The translations under genes and the position numbers were made by a program. This document shows positions 25,438-39,185 of a stretch of DNA of 64,000 nucleotides, in pieces. The DNA is taken from positions 23,097,136 to 23,161,135 of the forward strand of contig NC_050472.1 of NCBI RefSeq assembly GCF_013373865.1, read 5' to 3'. The first letter of the stretch is position 1. The number at the start of each line of letters is the position of its first letter. The DNA is from Monomorium pharaonis. Its lineage: Eukaryota; Arthropoda; Insecta; Hymenoptera; Formicidae. A model generated the notes under the pieces. The model was not told the DNA's origin. It searched no databases and was given only the letters and a program-made list of their open reading frames with translations.

Positions 25438-28400
25438 CTGGTAAAAATAGAAATAAATGTGAAAGTAAGGAACCACGTTGTCGATAAGAAAAAAGATAGT
25501 AGAAAAGAGAATATTTATATTAAAATTATAAAGATGTTTAAAAAAAGGCAAGTTAAAAATTTTTTAAGACATATCGGATAACATTGACACGACTAAAAAA
25601 AAGAAATTTCATTAATCAAGATCAACAAAAAACAATCGGAAAAAAAACAATTATGGATAAATTAACAGTAGAAAACAATTGGTGCTAAAATCAATAAAGT
25701 AATGATAATAATGCATATGAATATAATGCTTAAATGTATATATGCATGTGCTACAAAAGCAATAATTAAGGTCTTCTCATAGTTATCGTTTTATCATATT
25801 TATAACAAAACCAGGCAGAGATTAATGAAATATTCGCGTTGTATTGTTAAGGGAGATTTACTTCCGTGTAATCGGAAAACTCACGGACTGCATTCGTGCA
25901 ATGTAATTTCTTATTTAGTGACCCCAATCTGCCTAAGGAATGCGGAAAATGTAAGGCAGCTGTGCATATCCAGTCAGCAACAGCTTCAAACTTCATGTCA
26001 CGGGCAGGCCTGCTAATTATTCGCCAACACGCGAATGAGAGAAATTCCTTTCTCTTTCTCGGCGGGCAGCGTGTGCACACGATGCAAGCACGCAATGTTA
26101 TCCAACGCGGGGTAATTTCCATTATGCAACGCGCCTCTGTTATGCAAATAGAGACGCGTGTCTGAGCGGACGATCTCTTATGTGATGTTCGGTGCTCGGG
26201 CGCTTCTGAACATCGTTGAAAATTTAACTTAGCGAGTTGACGCGAACGTATCAGGACGCGCACGACATGCAGCGTCTTTTTTTCTTGTCCGTCCGTCTCG
26301 TTGCATGTCCGATGAAATCCCGATGGACGACGGCTCATTCCCGAACAAAGCTGAATTTACGAGCGATGGGTGATCCAACATTAAATATATTTGCTCGGTT
26401 TATTAATACCATATTAAATCCATTTGCAAATTCATGCGTATTTTTTAGAAATTCTGTAATAAGGTATAGTTTATCTTCTTAATTGATCGTAAAAAGATTC
26501 TTAGATATGTCCTGACCCTTACATATCAACAAAAACTATGTGGAATTTATAAACTTAAATTATTTAATTAAATTACGTTTAGACTACATGTCAAACATCA
26601 ATAGTATATTTAATACATTTTCATAAACCAACAGAATAATGATAAATTATAGAAATCATATATTCTACTTGAGCTTGAATATAGTTTATAGATATATCAT
26701 ATAATTAAATAAAAATAACATAATAGCGTATATTTTGATATATTATATGCTTGAACTTTTTTAACAGATTTGTCATAAACAATGTGAAGATTAATTAATT
26801 TATAACAAGTCCAGTAAAAGAATTTATGTAACAAAAAATAGAAGTGTAAGCTATCATGTTTAGCCAAAGCGTGATTAGATTTGTAAATATTTTTATTACA
26901 AATAAAATTTAATGCATTCAAGTATTCAGCATTTAATTATTTCAAAATAATTTGTGATAGTGCGATTTTGGTACTTCTGAGTTGCGCATGCAGTAGCGGA
27001 TTTGTTACTTCATACAAATTTCAAGACGATCGATTGAACGAGAGGTCACGACGCATAGATACGTCCGAGCTGTAATCGAAAGTTTCGGATCCTCTTACGG
27101 AAATAAAATCTTGTTGCAAAAGATACTTGCTTTGAAGGAGTTACGTTTGATATACGTGTACCTATGCATTGCATACAAATGCGCGATAACTACTCATAGT
27201 AATAAATTTTTTTAGTTATTTCAACGATTATAATCACGCGTATGACAAATGACATTTCTTTATTGTTGCGAATGTATATTTATATCTACCGATTACCTCT
27301 GAGATATCACATATGCTTATATAATATATATTTTATATAAAATCACAGGAAACGCGCGAATATTACAGAGAGAATTATGAGAAATATTTTCTGTATGAGT
27401 TTGTTTCGCAGTGAAATCAACAGGCGCGATCAGAAAATTAACTTGGAAAACTTTTCCAATGGTTAAGGTAGTGGTGCGCATTCGGGGAAATTATTATCAA
27501 TGTACACACCTCGCCGGAAACTCTATGGAATCGAACGGTCGTTAAAGTTAAATTGGCTCGCTAATTAATTTCCACGCGGTTGCCCGTCCAATCGCCAATC
27601 GGCTCCTGTTCCCCGTACACCATAGAACCTCCATTTCTACCTTGGACATTGTTTTCAAAATTACGTGGTGATCGACATTACGTAATGTCCATTATTTATA
27701 AAAAGCAATCGCTTTATTAATTTTTAGTCTCATTTTACGTATGTGTTGTGTACATTTCTATACATTGTGTATAAAACTACAAGAAAATGCAACCCTAGCA
27801 AGATCAGCAAAAAAATATTTTATACACACTATCTTTTAACATTACATCTATTTCTGTCTCTCAAAAAATAATACAGTTAAAAAAAGTTAATAAATTGAAA
27901 TAAAACATTAAGTATCGTCTGTAAAAGAAAAGTTTTATTTTGATATTCGAAGCCAACTTAACTCCACAAAAAATCAATTTAATTATTTTGATAAAGAGAT
28001 ATTATTTATCGCTTTTTCCCTTAACATTGAAATGTCTTTCATTAAAAAAAGAAATGAGCATGTAAAGCATCAACGCGAACATATCGGTTTCCAATTGTAA
28101 GATACTTTTAAGAACATTGAAAGATGGGAAAGGCGGCTGTTTTCACCAATAGGTCTGAATTTTTATGAAAATTCTGAGGTTAGTCCTCACGACGAGTTGT
28201 GCGAACTTTGCCAGGTTGAAGCGACAAGGATGATTGCGCACGGGAAGGAGGACAATTCGAGGAACCTATCTGGCTACCCATCAGCCACCGCAAAGTGTAA
28301 AACGTCAGCTGCAAGCGCTGTTTTGCGCGCGTCCAGATTGCCGACACGGCCGCAACCACCGACACCGATTCTGTCTCTGCAGTTCTAGTGCGTTTTCATG

Positions 28401-31400
28401 CACCGATACTTGTACAGCTTTTAAAGGCCTACAAAAGGGTAGGGATATTTCCTTCGCGCGTAAAAAAAAATGAAATAGATGAAATTAATTAATTCACCGT
28501 ACGTTGAGTTTAATTATTCTTTTCAAAATTTCTACAATGCTCAATTGTTTGCAAAAGATATACAAAATAAAGATATTAAATTATTAAAAGCAAGGATTAT
28601 ACTATATATAACTGACGGTCTTCTATTTTTAATCATTTCATGAATTTTTATGAAATCTTTGTCATTTTACGTGCTACATCGCAAAAAATTCTTATTTTGA
28701 CGTAAAAATTAATTCATTGTTTTTAAAAAAAGTATAAAATTGTATTATATTCATAATATCTTAATCAAAATTTTAACTTTACATGTCAAACACACACATT
28801 TGACTTTTTATCTACTAATGATTTTTGTCCTATGAATTACACATCAACACGCATCAACGCATACATAGAAACGCATGACTAGCTCGAAGAAGGATGACCC
28901 TTCGGTAACCCCGGAAACGGAAACTGTTTGGTGGGTTGCTCTCAGAGCCATTGTTCTTGGCACGAAAGAGAACGCATAAACATTGTACGTGGCGAGCTTT
29001 TCTCATAATACGAATTTCGGGTATATTTAGAAATGAAATGTAAGATTTTAACGAGCGAGGACTTATCTTATCTATTCTCGATATTACTACGATATATAGT
29101 AGCATTTTCTTTTATACCCTTTACAATTGAGATTCCAATAACCATTTAAAGAATTTAAAATCAGAGCAAACCATAAAGAACTATTGAACTGTTAGCCTAT
29201 TAAACTGTAAGATTCTAAATTTGTATTATTAATTAATTTTTTTATTTTAAAAATAATGCGACATAAAAAGCTAATCTTTTGATTCATTATTTCTTGTAGA
29301 CCATCTACAATTGTTTCTTACACGAATTGAATTATTATATATATTGAATTATTACATACGATAAACTTATTTTGGACATTTATTTTTAAATTTCTCAGAT
29401 CCTCTCTCATCTTTATTTAAAATATACTTTAAAATTATTAAACACATTTTTTATCAGATTTATCGTTTAATCAGAGACTACCTTGAAATGTCTAACATAA
29501 AATAAAGTATTGATGTGAAAAATGTCCGTCCTTCTAAGTTTTCAATTTCTTAGCGATTATCGTCCAAAGTTTACGAAGCTGGTCGGATCTTCGTGGAGAC
29601 GTTATTAACTTGTCATCGGATTTTTATCTTTTTCTTAATCAAGTGTTATGACATAACTCGGACTCTAGATATATCGTCCGCATCATACTTTTAATCTTTA
29701 ATCTTACTGAAAATCAGAAAATCAGAAAATCATTTGAACACGGACTATCAAGATACGTTGGAATAGCTAGGTTTTAGAGAACTTATCATTACGCGTATCG
29801 ATGCTGAGTTGCGTTTGCATAGTGATGTAATAAGAAAAGATTTCTCGGAGAAACGTACTACTTCTTGAGAAGGAAATGTCGTGCTTCTCGATAAGTAACA
29901 GCCAGATCGTGGCGCGAAATTTAAGCTATTACTCGAGCTTTCTTGGAAGAAAATCTATCTTCTTAAGAGATTTTTTTTTTTATTCTTTTATCAGCAGAGT
30001 ACGATGCAACCAAGAATAACGATTACCATTCCATTTAAATGTTCGTTTAACTTATATACTGTATAATAGATAAATATTTAAAATATTTAATTTCAGATAT
30101 TTTTTTGGAGAATTTTTTATCGGCTAACATTAATTAAAATTACTCCGGAAATTGCGTATACATCTTATAAAATTTGTTACATTATTACTACATTTATAGT
30201 TAAGAAATCTATATAAAATAATCTGTATACAAAACTGTATACAGATCTGTATCTGTATATCTTTTGAATAAGAAATATTTTCATATTCATTAGAAATCAT
30301 TTATATGCTAACTTTTACGCGAATACAAAAAGATTAGGTTGCATGCGCATTATAAGCTACTTTTACAAGAGAAACAAACTAGGATATTGTAATAGAACTT
30401 TCGCAAAGAAATTGCAGTCTTAAATAAGTTATCGAATTTTGCATCTTGAATGATAATGCGCCGTATCAGATTATGCTTTTTGTTGCTGAAAACGGCATTA
30501 TCACGTAATAAACTTTCCGGCATCTTTTCCTGGCCGTGAGATATCCGCTCTTATCGTCATCGCCGTTCAAATGCCATGTAACAATACCGTGTAATGTGTG
30601 CGACTGCTGTTTCATGATGACAACGGCTCAAAGTTTCCCTCGTGACACGTGACACAGCTATGCAACCATGGTGCGCGTATTCATTATGTGCTTCATAGTG
30701 ACGAGAGTGGAGCGAGAGGAAATTATGCCTTGTGTCTCCTTACGCTCCAATACCTCAACGAGTGCAAGCGCATACTTATGTGACGTATAGAAGACGAATA
30801 GCTGTTACCGTACGGCGTACGATAAATTAACAGCCGTTATAATCTCGCTCGTATCATTTATAGTATCTCGTGTCTATTTCAAACGTGTCGCCACGCTTTT
30901 TGGAGAATACTCGACCCCATGGCGCGTCGCCCTTCACTTTTAGGGAAAGTCAGTCTAACAGTCTAGTGTCTGCTGACCGGTCTCTCGCCCCTTTCCTCCT
31001 CTCTCTCTCTCTCTCTATGTGATTGTTCTCTTCTTCCGGATTCGATCTCCCCTTGACACCGCTGCCGTTACTCTTTCGCCTATCGCCGTACGAGACGTTA
31101 ATCACCCGGCAAGGAGATCGATCAGCGATTAATGAGAAACGTCGACGATGTGGAGGTGGAAATTTACACGGTCCGTTCCGCCGTTGCGAGTAGGGTATCG
31201 TGATCGATTCGGTATCCTTGGCACCTCTCGGAGTACGAAGCGCTTGAGAAGGTGAAGCGTAAAGGAAAGGAAGTTGGACGCGGGAAATTAGGAGCATTAG
31301 AAAAAAGCACCGTTGCTGTAATCCACGTTAACCTTTCGAGGCCTCGAGCGAACTCCTTAATAAAGCATGCCACGGGACTGCCACGACGGGAATGCCAAGA

Positions 31401-33387
31401 AGTATCGTACCCGGCAACGGAGGGCAACATCGTCCCGAAGTTTCACGGTCTGTCGGTATTCGCGGGTAGAAACTGTTTGACATCTCGGTGAACTTTTCCT
31501 ACTCCCTCTACCACGGTAGATATACCCGAAGTTTACTGGCAATTCTAACGTCACGATAATATTTAACGGAACTCTATCGCCCAAACGAAATGTTTACCAG
31601 TGTTCGAATCTGACCGCGCAGCGCATAACGCGTGAAAAGCATTGTTGCGCGAATTAAAGGCCGTTCCAACGCTGAATAAGCTTGATTTGCGAGAAGCAAC
31701 GGGATACTGAATCAACTAAAATGAGCGAACTGTTTAGTAATGGCAAACAAAGGTACATTGGTCCATGTTTATCGGTTCATTATTAGATATTAGGAAACAT
31801 TAGCGGAAAGACAAATCGTTGCCGTTAATTAACGCGGTTATGTTATTAAGTACGTTTACGACATACACGTTATACACAAGAAACTTTACTATGGAAACTT
31901 GTATTATTGCGTACACAGTCGACTAATTATTAGCGTATAATTGGTTGTTGTACTGTTTTACGTAATGCTGTTCCAAAGCACAATACTTTATCGATAATTA
32001 CTTAAGCTACGCTGCGGTTAGAATTGAGGAATTAATAATAATTAAGTTTACTCTCGTTTACACATTTGATTCAAATTCTGAAATTAATATTTTCAATAAA
32101 ATCAATTATATAAGATGCAATAATTGATAATGTATCATTGCCTTTAAATTGATTTCTTTCTGAAATCTGTAATTTTGGATTAAAGGGGTGAATAGATGGA
32201 ATGGAAAGGTTCAGATTTCACGCGATTTTAGATTAAAGACCGCACGGTGATTATATAGGTAGAAACTTTCTCGAGATATCTTTCTCTTCTTTTCAAGCCG
32301 AAAGATCGTCCGAACGACTTTCTTACTAACGACCGATTTGAAACGATTGCTTCATCGTACACTTCTACGACTATGAATGGGCTACCTAGAAAAAGACAAA
32401 AGTCGTCATTTTCTCAATCTGTTCTGAATGACATTCAGGAACGCTGAGTGAAGACTAGTCAGCTGTATTTTCAGTACGACGTTAGATAATTTGTTTTTAA
32501 AATACGCCCAAATACTTTAAAACTACGTATGAACTATTTAAATTCAATTTATAACAATAATCTCTCTTTTCTCCAATAAATTCTCACATCATATAATTAT
32601 AATCTCAGATTTGACGTAGATACGTAAAGATAAACAAATTTTTGTATTTCTTGTTAGAAAAAAAATTTAACCTAAATGTTTTAATTGTGCTAATGAAATT
32701 TGTCTGCAGATTAGTTTTATTTTGAGGAAGTAATATTAAAAAATACGTAATTATGAGATAATATTTTGTTGATTATATTTCGTTATCACTGCATTATCTC
32801 ATGAGGTGTATTAGTCTCAAATATGATAAATTAAATAAGTATTATTTCGCGAGATACGCAATAGTAACCATTTCTCCGGTGCCCTCGATCTAGTAATACT
32901 TGGTATTGATCTCGCCATGCAAATATCGGACGCGAACGATAGGAAAACTTCTCCACTTTGCCCCATCTCTGTGGAAAATGTTGTTCCTGCCGTTGGAAAT
33001 ACTCCGATCCATTGCGTAGCCTGCTTCTGTTCGGCTTCTAGTCCGCGTTGGACGTCGATTTCCCGTTAAGTTACTTTCGAAGATAGATTATTGGCCAGGA
33101 TACAGAAGCAGATATCAGGTCTTGGATATCGGAATATTCTTGGCAAATGCGCATACGTACTACATCTTATTCTTCCCTACGGACTTTCGTTTTCTCGTTT
33201 GTGAACGAGCACTTTTTCAGCATTATCGTAAAACTGCTCGCTATTGTGATATTCATTCAACAGATTATCAACAGACAAATAGTATTAATTTTTGATAAAC
33301 ATTTTAAAAATTATCTATTGAATAGATAAAATAAATAACTAATTATACTTATTCTTTCTCTAATTTTTAATTTAATATTCCACAAAT

Positions 33388-33391
<4 letters not shown>
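25438..33391. other. Long non-coding stretch with GC-rich islands
   Basis: GC-richer islands lie at about 25850-26400, 28180-28440 and 30480-31720. The first holds the longest non-repeat ORF in the window (163 codons, minus strand, 25847-26338), but its peptide lacks domain, signal or splice support and overlaps open frames on the other strand. AT-rich DNA fills the rest. A short CT repeat lies at about 30998-31017. The segment at 31800-32060 has several TAATTA-type sites and could be a conserved non-coding element. Confidence 0.42.
30480..31720. other. GC-rich island, about 1.2 kb
   Basis: One of the larger CpG-rich islands. Open frames exist on both strands (for example + 31252-31491 and - 30950-31297), but they overlap and encode basic or low-complexity peptides. 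It could be promoter or regulatory DNA. No exon is supported. Confidence 0.35.

Positions 33392-33460
<69 letters not shown>
33392..33460. repeat. CT microsatellite, about 69 bases
   Basis: Uninterrupted CT dinucleotide repeat. It is followed by a short direct duplication of TTTTTATAAAGA at about 33470-33495. Confidence 0.97.
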
Positions 33461-33461
<1 letters not shown>

Positions 33462-33759
33462 GGCATATTTTTTATAAAGATTTTTATAAAGATTAACTAA
33501 AACAGGAATTATTGATACACTAAATCTATTATAAACTAATACTAAATCTATTACATAATAATTAAGTCATGTGTGTTTCTAATATGCCTACGTAATGTAT
33601 ATAAATTTCGATTGAGCATTATCTAAACGTGTTTTAGTGGCTGAATGCACATTATTTACACGCGATTACTTCGTATACATCCATCAGCCAGCAGTTAGCT
33701 TTCGCGTTATTTTAGTATGATAATTTGTGGTCTGTTTTCTCTAACGAGAGCGCATAAAT

Positions 33760-34720
33760 TGCGCGTACGAGGCAGCAGTAAGATAGGTCAGATTGCATAG
33801 TTAAAGACGCGGGCGTTGTAATGCAGAGGGAAACATGGAGGAAAAGTGGGAAAAGGGGACAAGAAGAGAAGGCGCAGACAGCGCTACGCATAGTAGGGCT
33901 CGGATTGCCACGTTGGCTGTTGTTCAAACAGTCTATCCGACAATAAAAAGCGATGCACGTCTTTGCTGGGGAAATCCCCTCGCTTCCGCGGGGTTCAAAC
34001 GGGGAGAACGCCGAACGCGTGGGCGGGGGTGAGCACAGGGGTAAGGAACAAGCAGAAAGCTCGACGACCCGTGCCCATCGTCGGAGCTTTCCGCTCTCTC
34101 GCTCACTGTATCTTCCTCATCCCACTTACAAGTCGCGTTCCTGTCTTGTTTCTCCTTATACCAAAACTCTCTCTCGTCTTCGTTCATACTTCCCCCTTTC
34201 CGTCCTCTTTGGAACGACCCACCTTAGAAGTGGTCGAAGGAAGAAATGTGTTTGTGTTTGGACTCTCGCCAGATAATCTGCGGCAATAAATTTCTGTGTG
34301 TATAGTGCCATGTGATTGGTTTTATCTCTCGTGCCACGGCACTCACGCTAGGCTCGCTGCCCGACAGTATACCTAACCCTTTACCTCGATTCGTGGTGAG
34401 AGGTACGATAGATAACCGGAAGGAAGAACGATACGGCATGCTAGAGGATGGTCGTTGTGCTTGAGAAGAGTGGGTAGGTGGCTACCTACCCGAGAAATCA
34501 ACCCCTAATTCGTTTACCGCGTGGGAATCTACTGTGGACCGGGTTTCCCTTGCCGTCCGTGCCGTGTATGCCTTGAATTGTAAGCGGGCTCGTCTTATGC
34601 CTCGGGGTGTCGGAGGCAGTTTAGAGTTAAGAACGTTTCGTACGTTTTGTATACGGCGTTTATCCTGCCTCATCCAAGCCGTTCAAGAAGCTTCCTTTGC
34701 TCTTATAACTTTTGAACATC
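33760..34720. other. GC-rich island, about 1 kb
   Basis: CpG-rich, with pyrimidine-rich + strand tracts at about 34090-34210. A GTGAGC donor-like site near 34029 follows open frames on the + strand, which could mark a first exon or UTR, but no coding identity is visible. Confidence 0.35.
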
Positions 34721-37700
34721 AGCGTTCACTAGTGTCGTCGCACGTGAATAGCCGATATATATATACACCAGCTACTACGGTTGTTTATGCAATATATTGG
34801 ATGTTTCATAAAGTTCGCAACTAACTTCGCGGCTTTCACTATATTCTTTGACAAATTTGTAATCAGATTTTCTTTCGACGAAAGTATAATTATGAAGAAC
34901 TGTTTATGATACGCATTAATGTATAAGTTTAAAGAATAAAAAAAAATACATTTCCCCATCTTTAATAAATATCAATAATGTTATAAATATATTATCAAAT
35001 TCGAAATTATTAATTTAATGAATTGCAAGTGCTAGATGTTCATTTGACTTTAGAGATGCTTGTTGAAATGCGTACCAACGCAATCATCATAATTTTTCTC
35101 TTCTACGACTATCACCTACGTTTTCTCAGAAAATGTGTTACGTACTTCCGGAAGGCGATATGTCTTACGTTACGTATGCAACATGCGATTTAGCTATTCT
35201 GCAGAAACCAGGGCTCACCTCCAGAATTCTTTTACAATGCAACCACACTGAGGTAACATCGAAAAACGGCCTGTTGCATATGACTGTGAAATATATCTGC
35301 CGAGTAAGAAGTTATATATCTGAAGATAGAGCTTTTTAAAACAAGAATTGAAACCTCTATTTTCCCTCCCCCTGGCATAACTGGAGGAAATTTGTCCCAA
35401 TATTAATACATTACTTCTAACCGACCGTAATATGTTAAACATATCTCATAGTTGTAAATCATCTATAACATGGTCCAACATCGGATCTTAGTGATGGATA
35501 TAATTCTTTCATCAAATTTAATTTCCTTAGCTTCATTTTAACGAAATTTGTTCCAATTTTACTTTTTAGATAATAAAATTTCATATATTGGCTAATAATC
35601 TAACAATTTTATAGGCAAAAACAATATATATGTTTGCAAATCTGTGCATATCATAAGTTATCAAATTATATTATTAGATAATATATTCAAAAAATTTTTA
35701 TATCCAGAACGTCAAATATGTTACAAACTTTCTCCCACCAGTTCAATTTAATTAAAAAATTCAGACTTATTGCAACTTACTTTGCAGTCTCTACTTCCTT
35801 CTGTACAATCAAGAGAGTAATCTCTGATGCTCCTCGCAAAGGGAATCTTCGATTGTTCCTGGCTTTCGAGCAGTTGCAATTACATCGCATTGCAAGCGTA
35901 GTGTCGCGACTCTTCAAACAGCTATCCCGTATTCGTCACGAATGCAACGCGTTCTCATGCAGTCTCGACAATGAATGTATCGCCGTATTACAGACCGCCT
36001 TGTATCTCTGAAGCACGAAGGTCTTTCAGGTCGGATTGAAGACGCGCACGAAGATACTCTCGCATCGTTGGATAAGACGACACGATATCGATCGGGCAAC
36101 GAGACATCCGGAACCGCTATAATGATTCGTAGATACGGACGTAGTTAGAGTTTTTCTTCGAAGCGTAGACACGGTCCGAGAAAGTCGCGTTATTTATGAT
36201 GTATAAGATTGCAATCGTATAGGGGGACGGCTCATATGGATTATCCGCATACCCGAGTTGGACCAGCCCGTTTATCGTGGTGAAACGTCGTATCTGAGAC
36301 CACATTCAGGCAAAACGAAGCGGATTTGCTTCAAACACTGCTCGTCAAGCCCTATGCGGATGCAAAGAGTTTAACCGCAGAACCCAACGTATTTCTATAT
36401 TATAGTAACAAGTTTTTTTTTTTAAGTACTGCATATGAGCCATCTGCTAATATTCTTAGCTCAATGATGCAAGCGGTATTTTTAACAAAGTCGGGGGTTT
36501 AACAGGGGGACTATGCGCAAACCTATACTGTAAGCATAATACCGGCGTGGCATTAAGCGCACTGCGGCAAATAATGTTAAATTCATAACGATAGAGCCAT
36601 GTTAATAGCTGTGTGGGCAGGCAGCGTTTGGTTTAACGTTTTGTTATAACCACTAAACACTGAGTGTATATTGCTTCTAGGTAGAACGTATCGCAGTTAT
36701 TTCAGTATATTGTACCGTATATTATACAAACCTGTTATGCACACAATCCGTAACCATTTCTGATACTTGATATAAAAGCGTTTAATTGAATTCCGACGGT
36801 AGAGGTTGATAAAAGCGTTTGACACTGTCTTTTGGACGCAAACAATGATTTTGTCCTTATAAAAGAACTCCCTTCATTTTATGGCGAGATGAAAATTTCT
36901 TTTCCTGTGGCTATTTTCTGAAATTTCTCCATTTCGTCTAACATAGACGAGTATCTCTATACCGATATATTCGATGAACGAGCAATAAAAGACATGCATC
37001 GAAAAAACGATAAAACGACACATACTTTAGGATCTGCGAAGGGGAAGTAACAGAGAAAAAGAAACGAGAGGGGACAGGAATTCGATCTGTCTACGGGGGC
37101 TACGTCGTTTCAGGTAAAGTGTATTCAAAGTGCCCAAGCATAGAACTTCCCCAATCCCTTTCCTCGCCCGTTGTACATGGCGTCCTGCAGAAACTGGCGG
37201 ATGTTGGTACAGCCGGAAACGCTGTGCACGGTCGTCGAACGTAGTCGTACGATGGAGCCGAGGAAAATTGATGCTCCGAGCCGTTCCGACGTCAGGATCC
37301 TGAGGGGAATGGTTTTCGTGGTATAGTCACCACGAGTCTCCATATCGAAGGATCTCACTTCCCTCTGTTCTTTGCGCATGTCACTCCCTCAGTCTCCCGA
37401 CACATCTTCGTTAAATCCATGATCTCTCATTTAACGCGCCATCACTTCGTGGATTCAATCATGACAACATTCAGATGCTATTACATTATTAAACGTGTCA
37501 TGATACAGTCATTTCATTGTGCATTTTATTACAATTATATGTTTTTTAACATTGTGTCTGAATTTACGTTATCTAATAAAAAGTTCAATCTTATTCTTTG
37601 TCTCGCTTTTTTCTCGTACTTATGGTTTTTAAATTTTTAACAACTTTTTGAAACTGAATTTAAAATCTTGTTCACTTTGATCTTCTTAAAATTAGCGAAA

Positions 37701-39165
37701 GAATACTTCTGGGAGATTAATCACCTATATAATATTTAATAGTTAATGAAATATTAATAATTTTTTTTCCAGCGTGCCTTTTAAAACGTACTATAAAAGC
37801 AATTACGAGTATTTTATACATGTCACAGAAGAAAAGTCGTATATACAGATGCTTTCAATCGTTGGCCACCATCCAGTTTCGACAACAGCGTAACATTTCC
37901 GTTCTGGGTGCAGAGAGTAACGCAACGAATGTCATTGACTCTTGCGAGAAACCAGTGCTTAGTGAGACGACGTTAATGCGTCGACGTTGCTCTTAAGCTG
38001 TCCCGGTTCCACATTTTACACCGCTGGTTTCGTGCAATCGACATCTTCTTTACTGCACGGTCTCGTAATATTTTATTCCGGCGCGACTGGTTCCCGGTAC
38101 ATCCACATTCCAACGGAAGAATTATCGATAGAAGTAGCGCGGAGAAATTTGTCTCGGGAAACATACACTGCCACTGCCGCCCTGTTCCAGCATCGAGACA
38201 CGTTAAATTACATCTTCCCATCTTTCTTCTTTTTGTTCAATGCATGTCGCTCCCATTAGGTCACCTAAGTATATCGATCTCGCAATATATATATATGTAG
38301 AAAGAGGACACTCCCCTTTATAATAGTATAATCATTATCGTTTTACTAACTTATTCAAACAGATTCGTTATTCTTTCATTAGTTATTCTCTTATTTTCTC
38401 ATCCTATTAATCCACTTAGCTCACACGCGTCCGTTTCTTCAAAATTATATACGACATCTTCTCATCGTATACCAAGAAATGCCACCTATCCACCAATAGG
38501 ATTTACGCTCGATCTACAGCATGACTCTCGCCCTGTCGAGGACCGTTAAAGTCTCAATGCACGGTAGATGGTCGCCTTGTGGGAGCTAATTTCCGCTGTG
38601 GAAGAAAAACGTGCAGAGGATACGGAACAAATGCTACGATCGACATTCTAATTTAAAGAGGCACATTACTGCGGCAGCGCGTTTCGTTATCTCCCGGCAA
38701 TCATAAAACGCGACTCGGGCACGCTTAAAGCACTGCTGTACCTCAAATGCAGTCTCTGGTCGACCATGTCGCCTGGAAAAATATTCGACATCTAAAAACG
38801 GGGCGGGAGCAAGCTTCCGTAGAAATCGGCTCTCGCGTTCTACGTCTTCGCTTCTCTCCATTATTATTTTACCGTTCGACAGGCAGTATCGACATACACG
38901 TACCACGTACGTGAGAGAAACCCTTTCACGTTGCCGAGCCCTCTCACGGTGCTTTTACTCGATTTAACCCCTGCCGCCGACTGCCTATCCGACGACCGCT
39001 GGTTTCTGCAGCAATAATGGCCAAGGACAAATCATTTCACCCCGCCGCCATTATCGTCGATGCTACTGTCGACATTGCCGATATCGTCGTCAGTTCTGGC
39101 GGGAACTTTCGGTCGTCAGCAAAGAGGCTTTACCTCCTGATTGAACAAGCTCTAAATCGATCTGA

Positions 39166-39185
39166 CTTGGGGAATTTTCCCCAAG
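39166..39185. promoter_or_regulatory. Possible kappa-B (Rel-type) site in a near-palindrome
   Basis: CTTGGGGAATTTTCCCCAAG contains GGGAATTTTC, which fits the insect Relish-type kappa-B consensus GGGRAYYYYY. It is a single site with no adjacent gene model, so relevance is uncertain. Confidence 0.2.

Noticed and set aside
25847..26338. 163-codon minus-strand ORF, the longest non-repeat frame
   Set aside because: The peptide has no domain, signal or splice context, and several + strand frames are open over the same GC-rich patch, so it is probably a by-product of low stop-codon density.
31592..31602. GTTCGAATC, like a tRNA B box
   Set aside because: No A box or cloverleaf partner sequences at the right distance, so no tRNA gene.
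33835..34289. Several overlapping + and - ORFs near a GTGAGC donor-like site
   Set aside because: All encode basic or low-complexity peptides in a CpG-rich island; no partner exon or domain was found.
36117..36305. 62-codon minus-strand ORF with balanced codon use
   Set aside because: Stop immediately upstream, only a modest acceptor-like CTCAG, a competing + strand frame nearby, and no family match.
37125..37379. 84-codon minus-strand ORF with fairly gene-like codons
   Set aside because: An in-frame stop lies four codons before the ATG, no good acceptor was seen, and the peptide is unrecognised; not strong enough to call.
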